Origin: an uncultured Bacteroidales bacterium | GTDB lineage: Bacteria; Bacteroidota; Bacteroidia; Bacteroidales; UBA932 | Direction of reading: 5' to 3' | Assembly (NCBI GenBank): GCA_905233345.1 | Contig: CAJODQ010000009.1 | Location: 1 to 57,914 of the forward strand | Length of the DNA stretch: 57,914 bases | Part shown: one piece after another, positions 1-7,113 of the stretch | Position numbering within the stretch: position 1 is the first letter of the stretch | How the letters are laid out: the number at the start of each line of letters is the position of its first letter | Translations under genes and position numbers: made by a program | Notes under the pieces: generated by a model | Database searches by the model: none | Told to the model about the DNA's origin: nothing | Seen by the model: the letters and a program-made list of their open reading frames with translations, nothing else

Positions 1-293
1 TTCTGCGACCGCTCAATCCAGGCCTCGATCTCCTGACGGCGGAAGAGGGTAGTCCGGCCGGACTTGTAGTGGGGGATGCCGTGGAAGTAGAGCCAGCTGC
101 GGACGAGTTCAATCTTCGGGTCACCGGGAATCATCCTCCGGAGTTCATAGATGTCAATCCAATCCTCCTGCGGGCCGATGGTGCCGTTTAACACCGGTTC
201 GGTCTTGAGGGTAAGCCAGCCGTCGATGGCCTCCAGCTGCTTAACGATGCCGGCCAGAACTGCCGGAATCATGGCCACATTGATCTGCTCCAT
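1..293 (-). CDS. Excisionase-like helix-turn-helix protein (3' end outside window)
   Basis: The frame runs off the left edge, so the C-terminus is missing. It starts MEQINVAMIPAVL. The second half has the layout of a MerR/excisionase-type HTH domain (HTH_17): WIDIYELRRMIPG, then VRSWLYFHGIPHYKSGR, then an RRQEIEAWIE helix. It lies 5 bases downstream of a paralogue with the same order of parts: a short N-terminal helix containing IDGWL (IDSKL in the paralogue), a linker, and the HTH. Such pairs are common in Bacteroidetes integrative and conjugative elements, where they bind DNA as excision or regulatory factors; that role is inferred here. The 5-base gap and shared orientation suggest co-transcription with the gene at 299-661. 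Confidence 0.7.
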   Translation of the reverse strand, partial: MEQINVAMIPAVLAGIVKQLEAIDGWLTLKTEPVLNGTIGPQEDWIDIYELRRMIPGDPKIELVRSWLYFHGIPHYKSGRTTLFRRQEIEAWIERSQ

Positions 294-298
294 ACCGG

Positions 299-661
299 CT
301 ACCTCCTTCTGCCTCCTAAGGGATGCGTGGCGCAATACCGTTGCGCCTCCTCCATCAACTCGGTGTTGTCTTTCACGCGGGTGCGAAGCAGCCACTTGTC
401 AATCTCCGACTTCTTGAACATCAACGTCTTGCCCTGCTTGTAGTAGGGGATGGTATTGTCATTGACCCAACTGTACACGGTCGATGGAGCCGGATGCGAC
501 GGCAGATACCTGCCCAGATCCTTGACATTCATCAGCTCCGGTGTGTCATCCGTAGGGATCGGAGCAACATTCACCTTGTCCAACTTCGAGTCGATGCTCT
601 CCAGCAGTTCCGCAATCCGACCCACCAGACCCGGAACCATTTCAAAAGTATATTCGTTCAT
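299..661 (-). CDS. Excisionase-like helix-turn-helix protein
   Basis: 120 residues starting MNEYTFEMVPGL. The C-terminal half has an HTH_17-type domain (MNVKDLGRYLP, STVYSWVNDNTIPYYKQGK, FKKSEIDKWLL). The open frame continues upstream to 718, but a promoter-like pair (CAAA at 707-710 and CAAAGGTC at 679-686, read on the minus strand as TTTG-N20-GACCTTTG) lies inside that extension, so the Met at 661 is preferred. It is a paralogue of the partial gene immediately downstream. A DNA-binding role in a mobile element is likely from family and context; the operator is unknown. Confidence 0.7.
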   Translation of the reverse strand: MNEYTFEMVPGLVGRIAELLESIDSKLDKVNVAPIPTDDTPELMNVKDLGRYLPSHPAPSTVYSWVNDNTIPYYKQGKTLMFKKSEIDKWLLRTRVKDNTELMEEAQRYCATHPLGGRRR

Positions 662-678
662 ATCAGGAAGTTTTTCTG

Positions 679-710
679 CAAAGGTCACAGCTTTTGCCGA
701 TATAAACAAA
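679..710 (-). promoter_or_regulatory. Probable promoter of the two HTH genes
   Basis: Minus strand: TTTG (complement of 707-710), 20-base spacer, GACCTTTG (complement of 679-686). This is one mismatch from the Bacteroidetes consensus TTTG-N19-TAnnTTTG. The expected transcription start lies about 10 bases before the ATG at 661. Confidence 0.45.
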
Positions 711-721
711 GCGGTCAAAGC

Positions 722-903
722 CAGTTCACTACGCTAACGCTCCGTTCACTCGCTTTGGTTCCGTCCTCCGGGGCACAAAGCGCCCCTCCGAACTCCACTT
801 GTGCCAGCTCCACTGCGAGACTCTTCCTTCCGAGCTACGCCGCTCCAGTCAGAGACTCGCGGACGTTCCGCGGCGTGCTTCGCGCATATATAGTTATAAA
901 AAA
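722..903. other. GC-rich non-coding stretch
   Basis: No credible gene. It differs from its AT-rich surroundings and carries small GC-rich inverted repeats such as CGCGGACGTTCCGCGG near 853-868. It separates the terminator of the TAC operon from the promoter of the HTH genes. Confidence 0.4.
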
Positions 904-933
904 CAGGAATCTTTCTGTTTTGAAAGATTCCTG
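904..933 (-). terminator. Rho-independent terminator of the TAC operon
   Basis: Perfect 12-base stem CAGGAATCTTTC / GAAAGATTCCTG with a 6-base loop. Read on the minus strand, the stem is followed by TTTTTTATAAC. It lies 33 bases past the stop of the SecB-like gene. Confidence 0.8.
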
Positions 934-965
934 CTCTTTATAAGCCATTTATCCCCTGACGTCTG

Positions 966-1403
966 TTATTTAGGCGTCGATAAGTTGGCATTTAATTGAT
1001 TCACATCGATCATCGGAAGGGGATACTTTGACAAATTGGTACCAGCGGTTTTAACTACCAGTATACCACGCATTGTTCCGACCGCCACACTTAAAAAATG
1101 CGGCATGATATGGTTGACGGTAATGCTCTGGTTATCATTGAAAATGATAAACTGCTTGAGTTCTTTTACTTCAAACTCAAATTTGTAAAGGCTTTCAAGC
1201 ACAACTTCATCTTCCAATTCATATCGGGTGCCAAAGATCAGGACAAATAAGTCGTGATCAATGTCAGGTTGTATTTGAGTCGAGAAACCAATTTTCATGG
1301 AGTCAGGACTGATATTGTCTCCCACTTTACCTGGGGACATCATAAAGCTAACCTCGCTAACCGATGCAAGTCTTAATTGGATATTTACATTATTATCTGC
1401 CAT
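966..1403 (-). CDS. SecB-like chaperone of a toxin-antitoxin-chaperone (TAC) operon
   Basis: 145 residues. The second half follows the SecB fold pattern: a beta-rich core (YKFEFEVKELKQFIIF), then PHFLSVAVGTMRGILVVKTAG and a PLPMIDVNQLNANL tail. This matches the SecB order of PHILGI / FPYAREVI / FPPLNLAPVNFDAL. Housekeeping SecB assists protein export and is not generally expected in Bacteroidetes. Here the gene is the third of a tight toxin / XRE antitoxin / SecB-like set (6-base gap to the antitoxin), which is the TAC architecture described for M. tuberculosis HigB1-HigA1-Rv1957. In that system the chaperone holds the antitoxin C-terminus and protects it from aggregation and proteolysis. The role here is inferred from fold pattern plus operon order. 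Confidence 0.75.
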   Translation of the reverse strand: MADNNVNIQLRLASVSEVSFMMSPGKVGDNISPDSMKIGFSTQIQPDIDHDLFVLIFGTRYELEDEVVLESLYKFEFEVKELKQFIIFNDNQSITVNHIMPHFLSVAVGTMRGILVVKTAGTNLSKYPLPMIDVNQLNANLSTPK

Positions 1404-1409
1404 AGCGAA

Positions 1410-1793
1410 CTAATTAAGATATGCCATGAGGCATTCACTATTCTCCTTGTTAACATAAGTTCCTCCGAAACGCTCAGAGAGAGTAATATAGTTTTGGATA
1501 GGTACAAACACATATTGGACTTGAGGGTCCTTCTTGACCATCACAACAGGCTCACCAAGAACAGCGGAGATCTTGGCAAGTGTCGTGGTTGTAAATCCAT
1601 GGGAGCCGGTGAGCCATCTGGAAATCTCGGACTCACGCTTCCCCATAAGTGCGGCAAATTCCCGCTGTGTCATCTTCTTCTCCTTAAGAAGATCATAGAT
1701 GCGGTTCGCGATGTCAACGTTAAGGCTCACCTCCTCCATCACCTCAGGAGCGACATTGGCAACGCATTGATCAAATAGAGAATTCTTTTTCAT
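1410..1793 (-). CDS. XRE-family (HigA-type) antitoxin
   Basis: 127 residues. The HTH_3/XRE domain lies at about residues 28-82 (RIYDLLKEKKMTQREFAALM, then KRESEISRWLTGSHGFTTTTL). It is followed by an extension of about 40 residues rich in hydrophobic and aromatic positions (VQYVFVPIQNYI, LSERFGGTYV). In known TAC systems such a C-terminal extension is the chaperone-addiction (ChAD) segment bound by the SecB-like protein; that reading is inferred. The gene lies 8 bases after the toxin gene and 6 before the chaperone gene. It probably represses the operon promoter, as HigA proteins do. Confidence 0.8.
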   Translation of the reverse strand: MKKNSLFDQCVANVAPEVMEEVSLNVDIANRIYDLLKEKKMTQREFAALMGKRESEISRWLTGSHGFTTTTLAKISAVLGEPVVMVKKDPQVQYVFVPIQNYITLSERFGGTYVNKENSECLMAYLN

Positions 1794-1801
1794 AACAAGT
1801 A

Positions 1802-2296
1802 TTATATGGTGATCGTTTCAATTATTGTTTTAATGGTCTGATAATCTTCATAATCTGAATGGGCCTTCCGCGTCTCAACAAAAACCAGATGCTCTATGTC
1901 TCGAAGCTGATTCACGATTCCTAATAAAACAGGATCATCTTCAAATCGAGCTACTTTCTTTATTCCTCCATTTCCTATAATAAGAAGCCTATCAGATATC
2001 CGAATACAATACAACCGAACGGTGCCGACACCTCGTCCTCTTCTATGCTCTATAATAAGTGGGAGTGCTTTGATATTTCGTCCTTCAAGCCGAAACAAAT
2101 TCTCTCTGGCACCACAGTCCGTGAGCATTTTCTGAATACGAGCGATTATTTCGTCAAAATCTTTCTTTAATTGTGGATGAGATAGCGCGCCGTTGTTGGA
2201 CATAAATTTCTCGAACTCGGTCAGTGTTTCACCATCATACTTTGGTGAATATATACTGACATTATCGCTTTCGATTACAAGTTCGAGCTTTCCCAT
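1802..2296 (-). CDS. Putative HigB/RelE-type toxin of the TAC operon
   Basis: 164 residues from MGKLELVIES. The middle (LFRLEGRNIKALPL, then GVGTVRLYCIRISDRLLIIG, then GGIKK) resembles the RelE/HigB (Gp49-like) pattern of a basic beta-hairpin followed by a strand that reports size and shape of a small mRNA interferase. First position in a toxin-antitoxin-chaperone operon supports the call. The open frame extends to 2359, but a near-perfect promoter at 2318-2348 sits inside that extension. The start must therefore be Met at 2305 (leader only about 6 bases) or at 2296 (preferred). Toxicity is not shown; the N-terminal 60 residues are not recognised. Confidence 0.55.
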   Translation of the reverse strand: MGKLELVIESDNVSIYSPKYDGETLTEFEKFMSNNGALSHPQLKKDFDEIIARIQKMLTDCGARENLFRLEGRNIKALPLIIEHRRGRGVGTVRLYCIRISDRLLIIGNGGIKKVARFEDDPVLLGIVNQLRDIEHLVFVETRKAHSDYEDYQTIKTIIETITI

Positions 2297-2317
2297 ACAA
2301 TGCATTGTTTGAGGGCA

Positions 2318-2348
2318 CAAAGATATGTCATTATTCTGAGAAAACAAA
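2318..2348 (-). promoter_or_regulatory. Promoter of the TAC operon
   Basis: Minus strand TTTG (complement of 2345-2348), exact 19-base spacer, TATCTTTG (complement of 2318-2325). This is a full match to the Bacteroidetes primary-sigma consensus. It fixes the toxin start downstream of 2318. Confidence 0.75.
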
Positions 2349-2498
2349 GAAAAATTCACTTTTTTGTTAAGTTTTCGAGGGAAAATGGCAGGTTGGATAT
2401 TGAGCTACATAAGAATTAATTGTATATGAGGGTTTAAGCGGTCACGGCCAGCAGTCGGTTGTTTCGCTCGCTGCGCTTGCTTGACTGCTACGGCTGTC

Positions 2499-2678
2499 AT
2501 GACCTTCCAGAACCGATATTATGGCCCTACGAGGGATACTTATGCCGAAAACTACTACCAACACAACGAATCCTGGTACTGCCCCCGCCCGTTCTATTTG
2601 AGCCTCACCTGGAGATTCGGAAAGACGAGCATCAACTTCAAGCACGCCAGGAAGACGGAGGTGAGTGATAAAATATGA
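2499..2678 (+). pseudogene. C-terminal remnant of a TonB-dependent-type outer-membrane receptor
   Basis: About 55 residues ending in a natural stop. The text RPFYLSLTWRFGK followed by NFKHARKTEVSD is the usual last beta-strand and tail of Bacteroidetes outer-membrane beta-barrel receptors (OMP_b-brl_3 / SusC-like). Nothing upstream encodes the rest of the barrel; the preceding bases are a GC-rich hairpin region. It is a leftover of a deleted gene. Confidence 0.55.
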
Positions 2679-2779
2679 TTGATCAAACCTAATCACCCCC
2701 GATGAGATGTAATTTGGCAAATATGCATTTCCCGACTTGGAAAGTACATATTTGCCATTTGTGACATGGGACAATTCCG

Positions 2780-2956
2780 GTGCTAAACCTCAAAATAACG
2801 GTAGATGATCTGGAAGGACTGGACAAAACAATGGTACTTGTATTGTATTTTAAACATGTTTACGGCTACGATACAATCAGAAACGAAGATATGATAGGGA
2901 AGTACCATTTTAAAATCGCTACTTATTCGTGTGAAAACTCCGTAAAGATTTCATAA
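2780..2956 (+). CDS. Short ORF of unknown function, possibly a remnant
   Basis: 58 codons beginning with GTG: VLNLKITVDDLEGLD, then MVLVLYFKHVYGYD, ending SVKIS. No family is recognised and no promoter is evident. Amino-acid use looks protein-like (alternating hydrophobic residues), so it may be a fragment of a larger lost gene. Low confidence. Confidence 0.2.
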   Translation: MLNLKITVDDLEGLDKTMVLVLYFKHVYGYDTIRNEDMIGKYHFKIATYSCENSVKIS

Positions 2957-2987
2957 AACTGCGGTTTTGGTAACTATTTCGGTAAAG

Positions 2988-3039
2988 TGTGACAAAATTC
3001 TGTCACGGAAGGTGATTTTGTGACAAACACTGTGACAAA
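2988..3039. repeat. Three direct repeats TGTGACAAA
   Basis: Exact 9-base copies at 2988-2996, 3019-3027 and 3031-3039. The first forms a hairpin with TGTCAC at 3001-3006. They lie about 150 bases from the mnmE stop, in the accessory flank. They could be binding sites of an integrase, excisionase or repressor; no protein can be assigned. Confidence 0.5.
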
Positions 3040-3182
3040 ACCGACTAAAATCAAAGAAATCCAATCATAACCATGGAATCTCGAAGATAGTCGTATCGAA
3101 CTCGAAAAAGAGTTGTTTTCAACTAGTTTGAGATTTTTATCTCAAGCTTTATTCAAGAAATAACTAATTGAATATCAGCTTT

Positions 3183-4574
3183 TTATTTCCCGATGCAAAA
3201 ATTGCGGAAGATATTCCCAAGTATCTCATCTGTAGACACTTCGCCCACTATTGATGCGAGGTGGTAGAGGGCTTCGCGGAGGTCTTGGGCCACGAGATCC
3301 GTGGGGACGGAGCATTGTAGGCCAGTCTGGACACGGCGGAGCGCCGCGGCTGCATTCTGCAGGGCTTCCAGGTGGCGGGTATTGGTCACCAGGGTGGTTT
3401 CAGCAGCCGTGTCGAGTTGCTGCCAGGTGCTGGCAATGGCTTCCTGCAGGGCATCCAGGCCAAGGCCGGACTTCGCGGCAATGACGAAAGCGGTGTAGTC
3501 GGGCAGGGATGCCTGCACAAGCTGGATGTATTCTTCCGAGACAGCGTCAGCTTTATTCAGCAGGAAAATCAGTTGTTGCTCCGGGGAAACACGTGCCGCG
3601 ATGTCCCGGGCACTGGCCAATAGAGCGGGCAGGGGAGCTGTCAGGTCGAGCACCGCCAGCACGAGCTGGGCGGCGGACAGTTTCTCGTAGGCCCGTTCGA
3701 TGCCGATGCGCTCGATGGTGTCGTCGCTCTCTCGCAGGCCGGCTGTGTCGATGAAGCGGAAGAGCACGCCGCCGAGGTTGCAGGTCTCTTCGATGGTGTC
3801 GCGTGTGGTGCCGGCAATGTCGGAAACAATGGCCCGGTTCTCGCCCAGCAGGGCGTTGAGCAGAGTGCTTTTCCCGGAATTTGTATTACCGACAATCGCC
3901 ACAGGTACACCATTTTTAATGGCATTACCTAAACGGAAACTTTCGATCAGTTTCTGGCAGTGGGCGAGGACCTTTTCGACCAGTTCGCGCAGCTGGGTAC
4001 GGTCCGCAAATTCAACTTCTTCTTCGCTGAAATCGAGTTCCAGTTCCATGAGCGAGGCCAGGTGCAGGAGCTCGGCCCGCATGCCGGCGAGCTCGTCGCT
4101 GAAGCCGCCTTTGAGCTGTTTCAAAGCGATGCGGTGCGCTGCGGCAGTTTGGGCGGCAATCAGGTCGGCCACGGCTTCGGCCTGAGAGAGGTCCATCTTG
4201 CCGTTTACGAAGGCCCTCTGCGTAAATTCGCCGGGAGCGGCCATTTTCGCGCCATTCTGCAGCAGCATGGCCAGGACGCGGGAAACAATGTAGTCGGAGC
4301 CGTGGCAAGCGATTTCCACGGCGTTTTCGCCCGTATAGGAGTGCGGTGCCCGGAACACCGACACCAGCACCTCGTCAAGCAGGGCTCCATCGGCTTCATG
4401 CAAGCTGCCGAAATGCAGCGAATAGCCCTGGGCATCAGCCAGCGGCTTTTTCCCTCGGAAGATACGGTCCACGCAGGCCAGGGCGTCACGCCCGCTCACG
4501 CGGATGACGGCGATGGCACCGCCACGGGCGGTGGCGGGCGCACAGATCGTATTATCGAAGCGTTCCTGCTGCAT
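3183..4574 (-). CDS. mnmE: tRNA uridine-5-carboxymethylaminomethyl(34) synthesis GTPase MnmE
   Basis: 463 residues, normal for the family. With MnmG, MnmE makes the cmnm5 modification at wobble U34 of several tRNAs. An N-terminal tetrahydrofolate-binding domain (RGGAIAVIRVSG, PGEFTQRAFVNGKMDL) is followed by a helical domain with an inserted G domain: GNTNSGKS at about 229-236, DTAGLRE and NKAD. The invariant C-terminal CIGK is present as FCIGK plus stop. The upstream Met at 4586 is rejected because the -7 promoter box overlaps it; MQQERF at 4574 is used. The 3' end of this gene is a known target of SGI1-type integrative elements in enterobacteria, which matters because accessory DNA begins immediately after the stop. 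Confidence 0.97.
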   Translation of the reverse strand: MQQERFDNTICAPATARGGAIAVIRVSGRDALACVDRIFRGKKPLADAQGYSLHFGSLHEADGALLDEVLVSVFRAPHSYTGENAVEIACHGSDYIVSRVLAMLLQNGAKMAAPGEFTQRAFVNGKMDLSQAEAVADLIAAQTAAAHRIALKQLKGGFSDELAGMRAELLHLASLMELELDFSEEEVEFADRTQLRELVEKVLAHCQKLIESFRLGNAIKNGVPVAIVGNTNSGKSTLLNALLGENRAIVSDIAGTTRDTIEETCNLGGVLFRFIDTAGLRESDDTIERIGIERAYEKLSAAQLVLAVLDLTAPLPALLASARDIAARVSPEQQLIFLLNKADAVSEEYIQLVQASLPDYTAFVIAAKSGLGLDALQEAIASTWQQLDTAAETTLVTNTRHLEALQNAAAALRRVQTGLQCSVPTDLVAQDLREALYHLASIVGEVSTDEILGNIFRNFCIGK

Positions 4575-4583
4575 AATTTTCCG

Positions 4584-4601
4584 CAAAATTAGTTAAATTT
4601 G
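4584..4601. promoter_or_regulatory. Divergent -7 boxes for mnmE and cstA
   Basis: Minus strand TAATTTTG (complement of 4584-4591) drives mnmE; plus strand TAAATTTG (4594-4601) drives the CstA gene. Both fit TAnnTTTG. Clear TTTG elements at -33 were not found. Confidence 0.45.
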
Positions 4602-4619
4602 TAGGATAAATCACGGTTT

Positions 4620-6095
4620 ATGATTTCTTTCATCCTCGCATTGGTGGCTCTTGTGGCCGGCTATATCTTCTACGGACGCTTTGTGGAACGGGTTTTCGGG
4701 GCCGACAACCGGCCGACGCCCGCTGTTTCCAAGGCCGACGGCGTAGACTTCATCGTCCTGCCGCCGTGGAAGATCTTCATGATCCAGTTCCTGAACATTG
4801 CGGGCACGGGCCCGATCTTCGGGGCGATCATGGGCGCAAAATTCGGCCCTGCTGCTTACTTGTGGATTGTTTTCGGCTGCATTTTCGCCGGCGCGGTGCA
4901 CGACTACCTGTCGGGCATGCTGTCGATGCGGCATGGGGGAGCGAACCTGCCCGACCTGGTCGGAACCTATCTGGGCAAGACCACCAAGACCATCATGCTG
5001 GTCTTTTCCGTGTTGATGCTGATGATGGTGGGTGCCGTGTTCGTGTTCAGCCCGGCCAAGATCCTGGGGGGCATGTGGGAGCCGGCTTTCATGGTTAACA
5101 GCCTGGGACAGTACAGTTTTTGGATCATCCTCGTATTCGCCTACTATATCATCGCGACGATGCTGCCGGTTGACAAGATCATCGGCCGCATCTATCCGGT
5201 GTTTGCTTTCGCCTTGATTTTCATGGCCATTGCCCTGATGGTCGTGCTCTTCATCAAGTTCCCGGACATTCCGGAAGTGTGGGAGGGACTGAAAAACACG
5301 CCGGGCGGTGCACTGACGCAGAAACCGATCTTCCCGTGCCTGTTCATCTCCATTGCGTGCGGAGCCATCAGCGGCTTCCATGCCACGCAAAGCCCGCTCA
5401 TGGCCCGCTGTGTCAACCACGAGAAGATGGGACGCCCCATTTTCTACGGGGCGATGATTACGGAAGGCGTGGTAGCGCTGATCTGGGCCACGGTGGCCAG
5501 TTATTTCTTCTATGGCAAGCCGGTGCCGGCCTTTGACCTGATTCCGGGTGGGGCGGAAGCGATCAACGATGCCCCCTCGATCGTCAACCTGGTCTGCCGG
5601 GAGTGGCTGGGTGTCTTCGGCGGCATCCTGGCGCTGCTGGGTGTTGTCGCGGCGCCGATCACCAGCGGTGACACGGCGCTCCGCAGTGCGCGCCTGATCA
5701 TTGCGGATTTCCTGAAGCTGGATCAGAAGCTGGTGCGCAAGCGCCTGTATATCTGCGTTCCGCTGTTCGCGCTTGTCTTCGCGCTGCTGATGTGGGAAAT
5801 GGGTGATGCGGCTGGCTTCGAGAAGCTCTGGAGCTGGTTTGGCTGGTCGAACCAGACGCTCTCGGTCTTTACGCTGTGGGCAGCGACGGTCTACCTGGCG
5901 CGGGAAAAGAAACTGTTCTGGATTACCCTGGTGCCGGCGCTCTTCATGACCTGGGTCTGCACGACCTTCTTTTTCTATTCGCCCAACTCCCTCGGCCTGG
6001 ACCTGTATGTCTCCTACGCCATCGGCTTCGCGGCCGTCATCATCGCCGCCATCTGGTTTTCCGTCTGGCACAGAAAACTGAGCAATAGTTTGTAG
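4620..6095 (+). CDS. cstA: CstA-family carbon starvation transporter (inner membrane)
   Basis: 491 residues, almost wholly hydrophobic with about a dozen membrane segments. The N-terminal signature region of the CstA family is clear (GYIFYGRFVERVFG, PPWKIFMIQFLNIAGTGPI, GAVHDYLSGMLSMRHGG). E. coli CstA and YjiY/BtsT take up peptides or pyruvate and are about 700 residues; this is the shorter form common in Bacteroidetes. The exact substrate cannot be read from sequence. It is transcribed alone and divergently from mnmE. An inverted-repeat element begins at the base after the stop. Confidence 0.9.
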   Translation: MISFILALVALVAGYIFYGRFVERVFGADNRPTPAVSKADGVDFIVLPPWKIFMIQFLNIAGTGPIFGAIMGAKFGPAAYLWIVFGCIFAGAVHDYLSGMLSMRHGGANLPDLVGTYLGKTTKTIMLVFSVLMLMMVGAVFVFSPAKILGGMWEPAFMVNSLGQYSFWIILVFAYYIIATMLPVDKIIGRIYPVFAFALIFMAIALMVVLFIKFPDIPEVWEGLKNTPGGALTQKPIFPCLFISIACGAISGFHATQSPLMARCVNHEKMGRPIFYGAMITEGVVALIWATVASYFFYGKPVPAFDLIPGGAEAINDAPSIVNLVCREWLGVFGGILALLGVVAAPITSGDTALRSARLIIADFLKLDQKLVRKRLYICVPLFALVFALLMWEMGDAAGFEKLWSWFGWSNQTLSVFTLWAATVYLAREKKLFWITLVPALFMTWVCTTFFFYSPNSLGLDLYVSYAIGFAAVIIAAIWFSVWHRKLSNSL

Positions 6096-6250
6096 TTTAC
6101 GCTTTCAACGCGTGAGGTATATAACTTCGAAGACCCTAACCACCCTCGGTTGATAGAGGGAGGGGCCCGAAATCGGCTTGCCGATTTTGGGAGGGAGACT
6201 CGCTTGCGAGTCGGTTTGAGAAGCTATATACCTCACGCGTAAAGCGTAAA
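6096..6250. repeat. Inverted-repeat element (MITE-like) between convergent genes
   Basis: 155 bases bounded by near-perfect 26-28 base inverted repeats: 6096-6123 begins TTTACGCTTTCAACGCG, and 6225-6250 ends CGCGTAAAGCGTAAA; they differ by a 2-base indel. Inside are two mini-hairpins with TT loops, AATCGGC-TT-GCCGATT (6171-6186) and GACTCGC-TT-GCGAGTC (6197-6212). It fills the whole space between the cstA stop and the stop of the convergent regulator gene, so it may also end transcription from both sides. Confidence 0.7.
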
Positions 6251-6255
6251 GATAA

Positions 6256-7113
6256 TCACTCGATGGAATTGATGTCGATCAGGTCGTTCAGGATGGCGTA
6301 GGCCGTCAGGCCGGCGACCGTCTTGATACCGGTTTTGCGCGTGATGTTCTTGCGGTGGGTGATCACCGTGTTGATGGAGATGTTGTGCTTGTCGGCGATC
6401 TCCTTGTTGAGCAAGCCCTGCGCCACACTCACCAGAATCTCCTTCTCGCGGACCGTAAGCTCCTCGCGCTCCGGCTCTTCCGGCTCCGACAGCACGCGGC
6501 GCGGCGCATTTTGCAGGCGCACCAGCGGAACCAGCACCTCGTCTTCGATGCAGGTGTGCCGGTCGATGTCGTGCTGGAGGTTGTAGATGGCCAGCAGGAT
6601 CTCGCGGCGCAGGCGCGGGTCGCAGGCTTCGGGGAGCGATTTCAGGATCAGGTTCTTGACGTCGGAGAGCGTCTCGTGGATCTGCGTGTGGTTCGGAATG
6701 ACGGACTGCTCCTCGGAGGCGAAATGATGCTCGAGCTCGTGGCGGAAATCAGCCAGGAAACGGCGGATGACCTGCTTCTGCGCTTCCGTGCAGGGCTGCG
6801 TCAGCGCCTCGATGCCGTCGCTCAAACGGGGCAGGGCCTCTTCGAGATAGTAGTCGTGCGAGCGGTGCAGATACTCCAGCACATCCTCGACACGGCAGGG
6901 CCGCAACTGACTGACGGTCGGGCGGAAAAGGGGATCGGAATACACCTGGCAGAGGAGCAGGAAGGTATCGGGATCCACTTCGCAGGAGCGGCACAGCGAC
7001 TCCACGGTCTGCTCGCCGAAGCTCCGGTCGATGCCCAGGCGGGCGCAGAGCGTCAGCAGGTGGAAATCCTTCTCCACCAGCTCGGCCATTTTCATTTTGC
7101 CATTGAATCTCAT
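6256..7113 (-). CDS. Hemerythrin-domain LuxR-type transcriptional regulator
   Basis: 285 residues with three parts. Residues about 12-58 resemble the ScdA/DUF542 N-terminal helix pair (LGIDRSFGEQTVESLCRSCE). Residues about 75-200 form a hemerythrin-like four-helix bundle with the usual ligand pattern: H83/H86, H125, H129 with E134, H181, H186 with E190. Residues about 217-280 are a LuxR/GerE HTH (LTVREKEILVSVAQGLLNKEIA, then INTVITHRKNI). Di-iron hemerythrin domains sense or carry O2, NO or iron, so this is probably a one-component sensor of oxygen or nitrosative state; the targets are unknown. Its ATG overlaps the stop of the GNAT gene (ATGA), so the two are translationally coupled. Confidence 0.85.
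   Translation of the reverse strand: MRFNGKMKMAELVEKDFHLLTLCARLGIDRSFGEQTVESLCRSCEVDPDTFLLLCQVYSDPLFRPTVSQLRPCRVEDVLEYLHRSHDYYLEEALPRLSDGIEALTQPCTEAQKQVIRRFLADFRHELEHHFASEEQSVIPNHTQIHETLSDVKNLILKSLPEACDPRLRREILLAIYNLQHDIDRHTCIEDEVLVPLVRLQNAPRRVLSEPEEPEREELTVREKEILVSVAQGLLNKEIADKHNISINTVITHRKNITRKTGIKTVAGLTAYAILNDLIDINSIE

Larger units (their letters stand above)
2360..3182. other. AT-rich intergenic region with gene remnants
   Basis: About 820 bases between the TAC promoter and the mnmE stop, with no intact gene of clear function. It holds a C-terminal remnant of an outer-membrane receptor (2499-2678), a short unplaced ORF (2780-2956) and three TGTGACAAA repeats (2988-3039). The composition is markedly AT-richer than mnmE and all genes to its right. 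Confidence 0.6.

Noticed and set aside
2737-2745. ATTTCCCGA, also present at the mnmE 3' end (3185-3193), as a possible att repeat
   Set aside because: Only 9 bases match and the flanks differ; expected by chance in a few kilobases.
2442-2774. Minus-strand 110-codon ORF opposite the receptor remnant
   Set aside because: No family features, and the plus strand has a recognisable barrel C-terminus.
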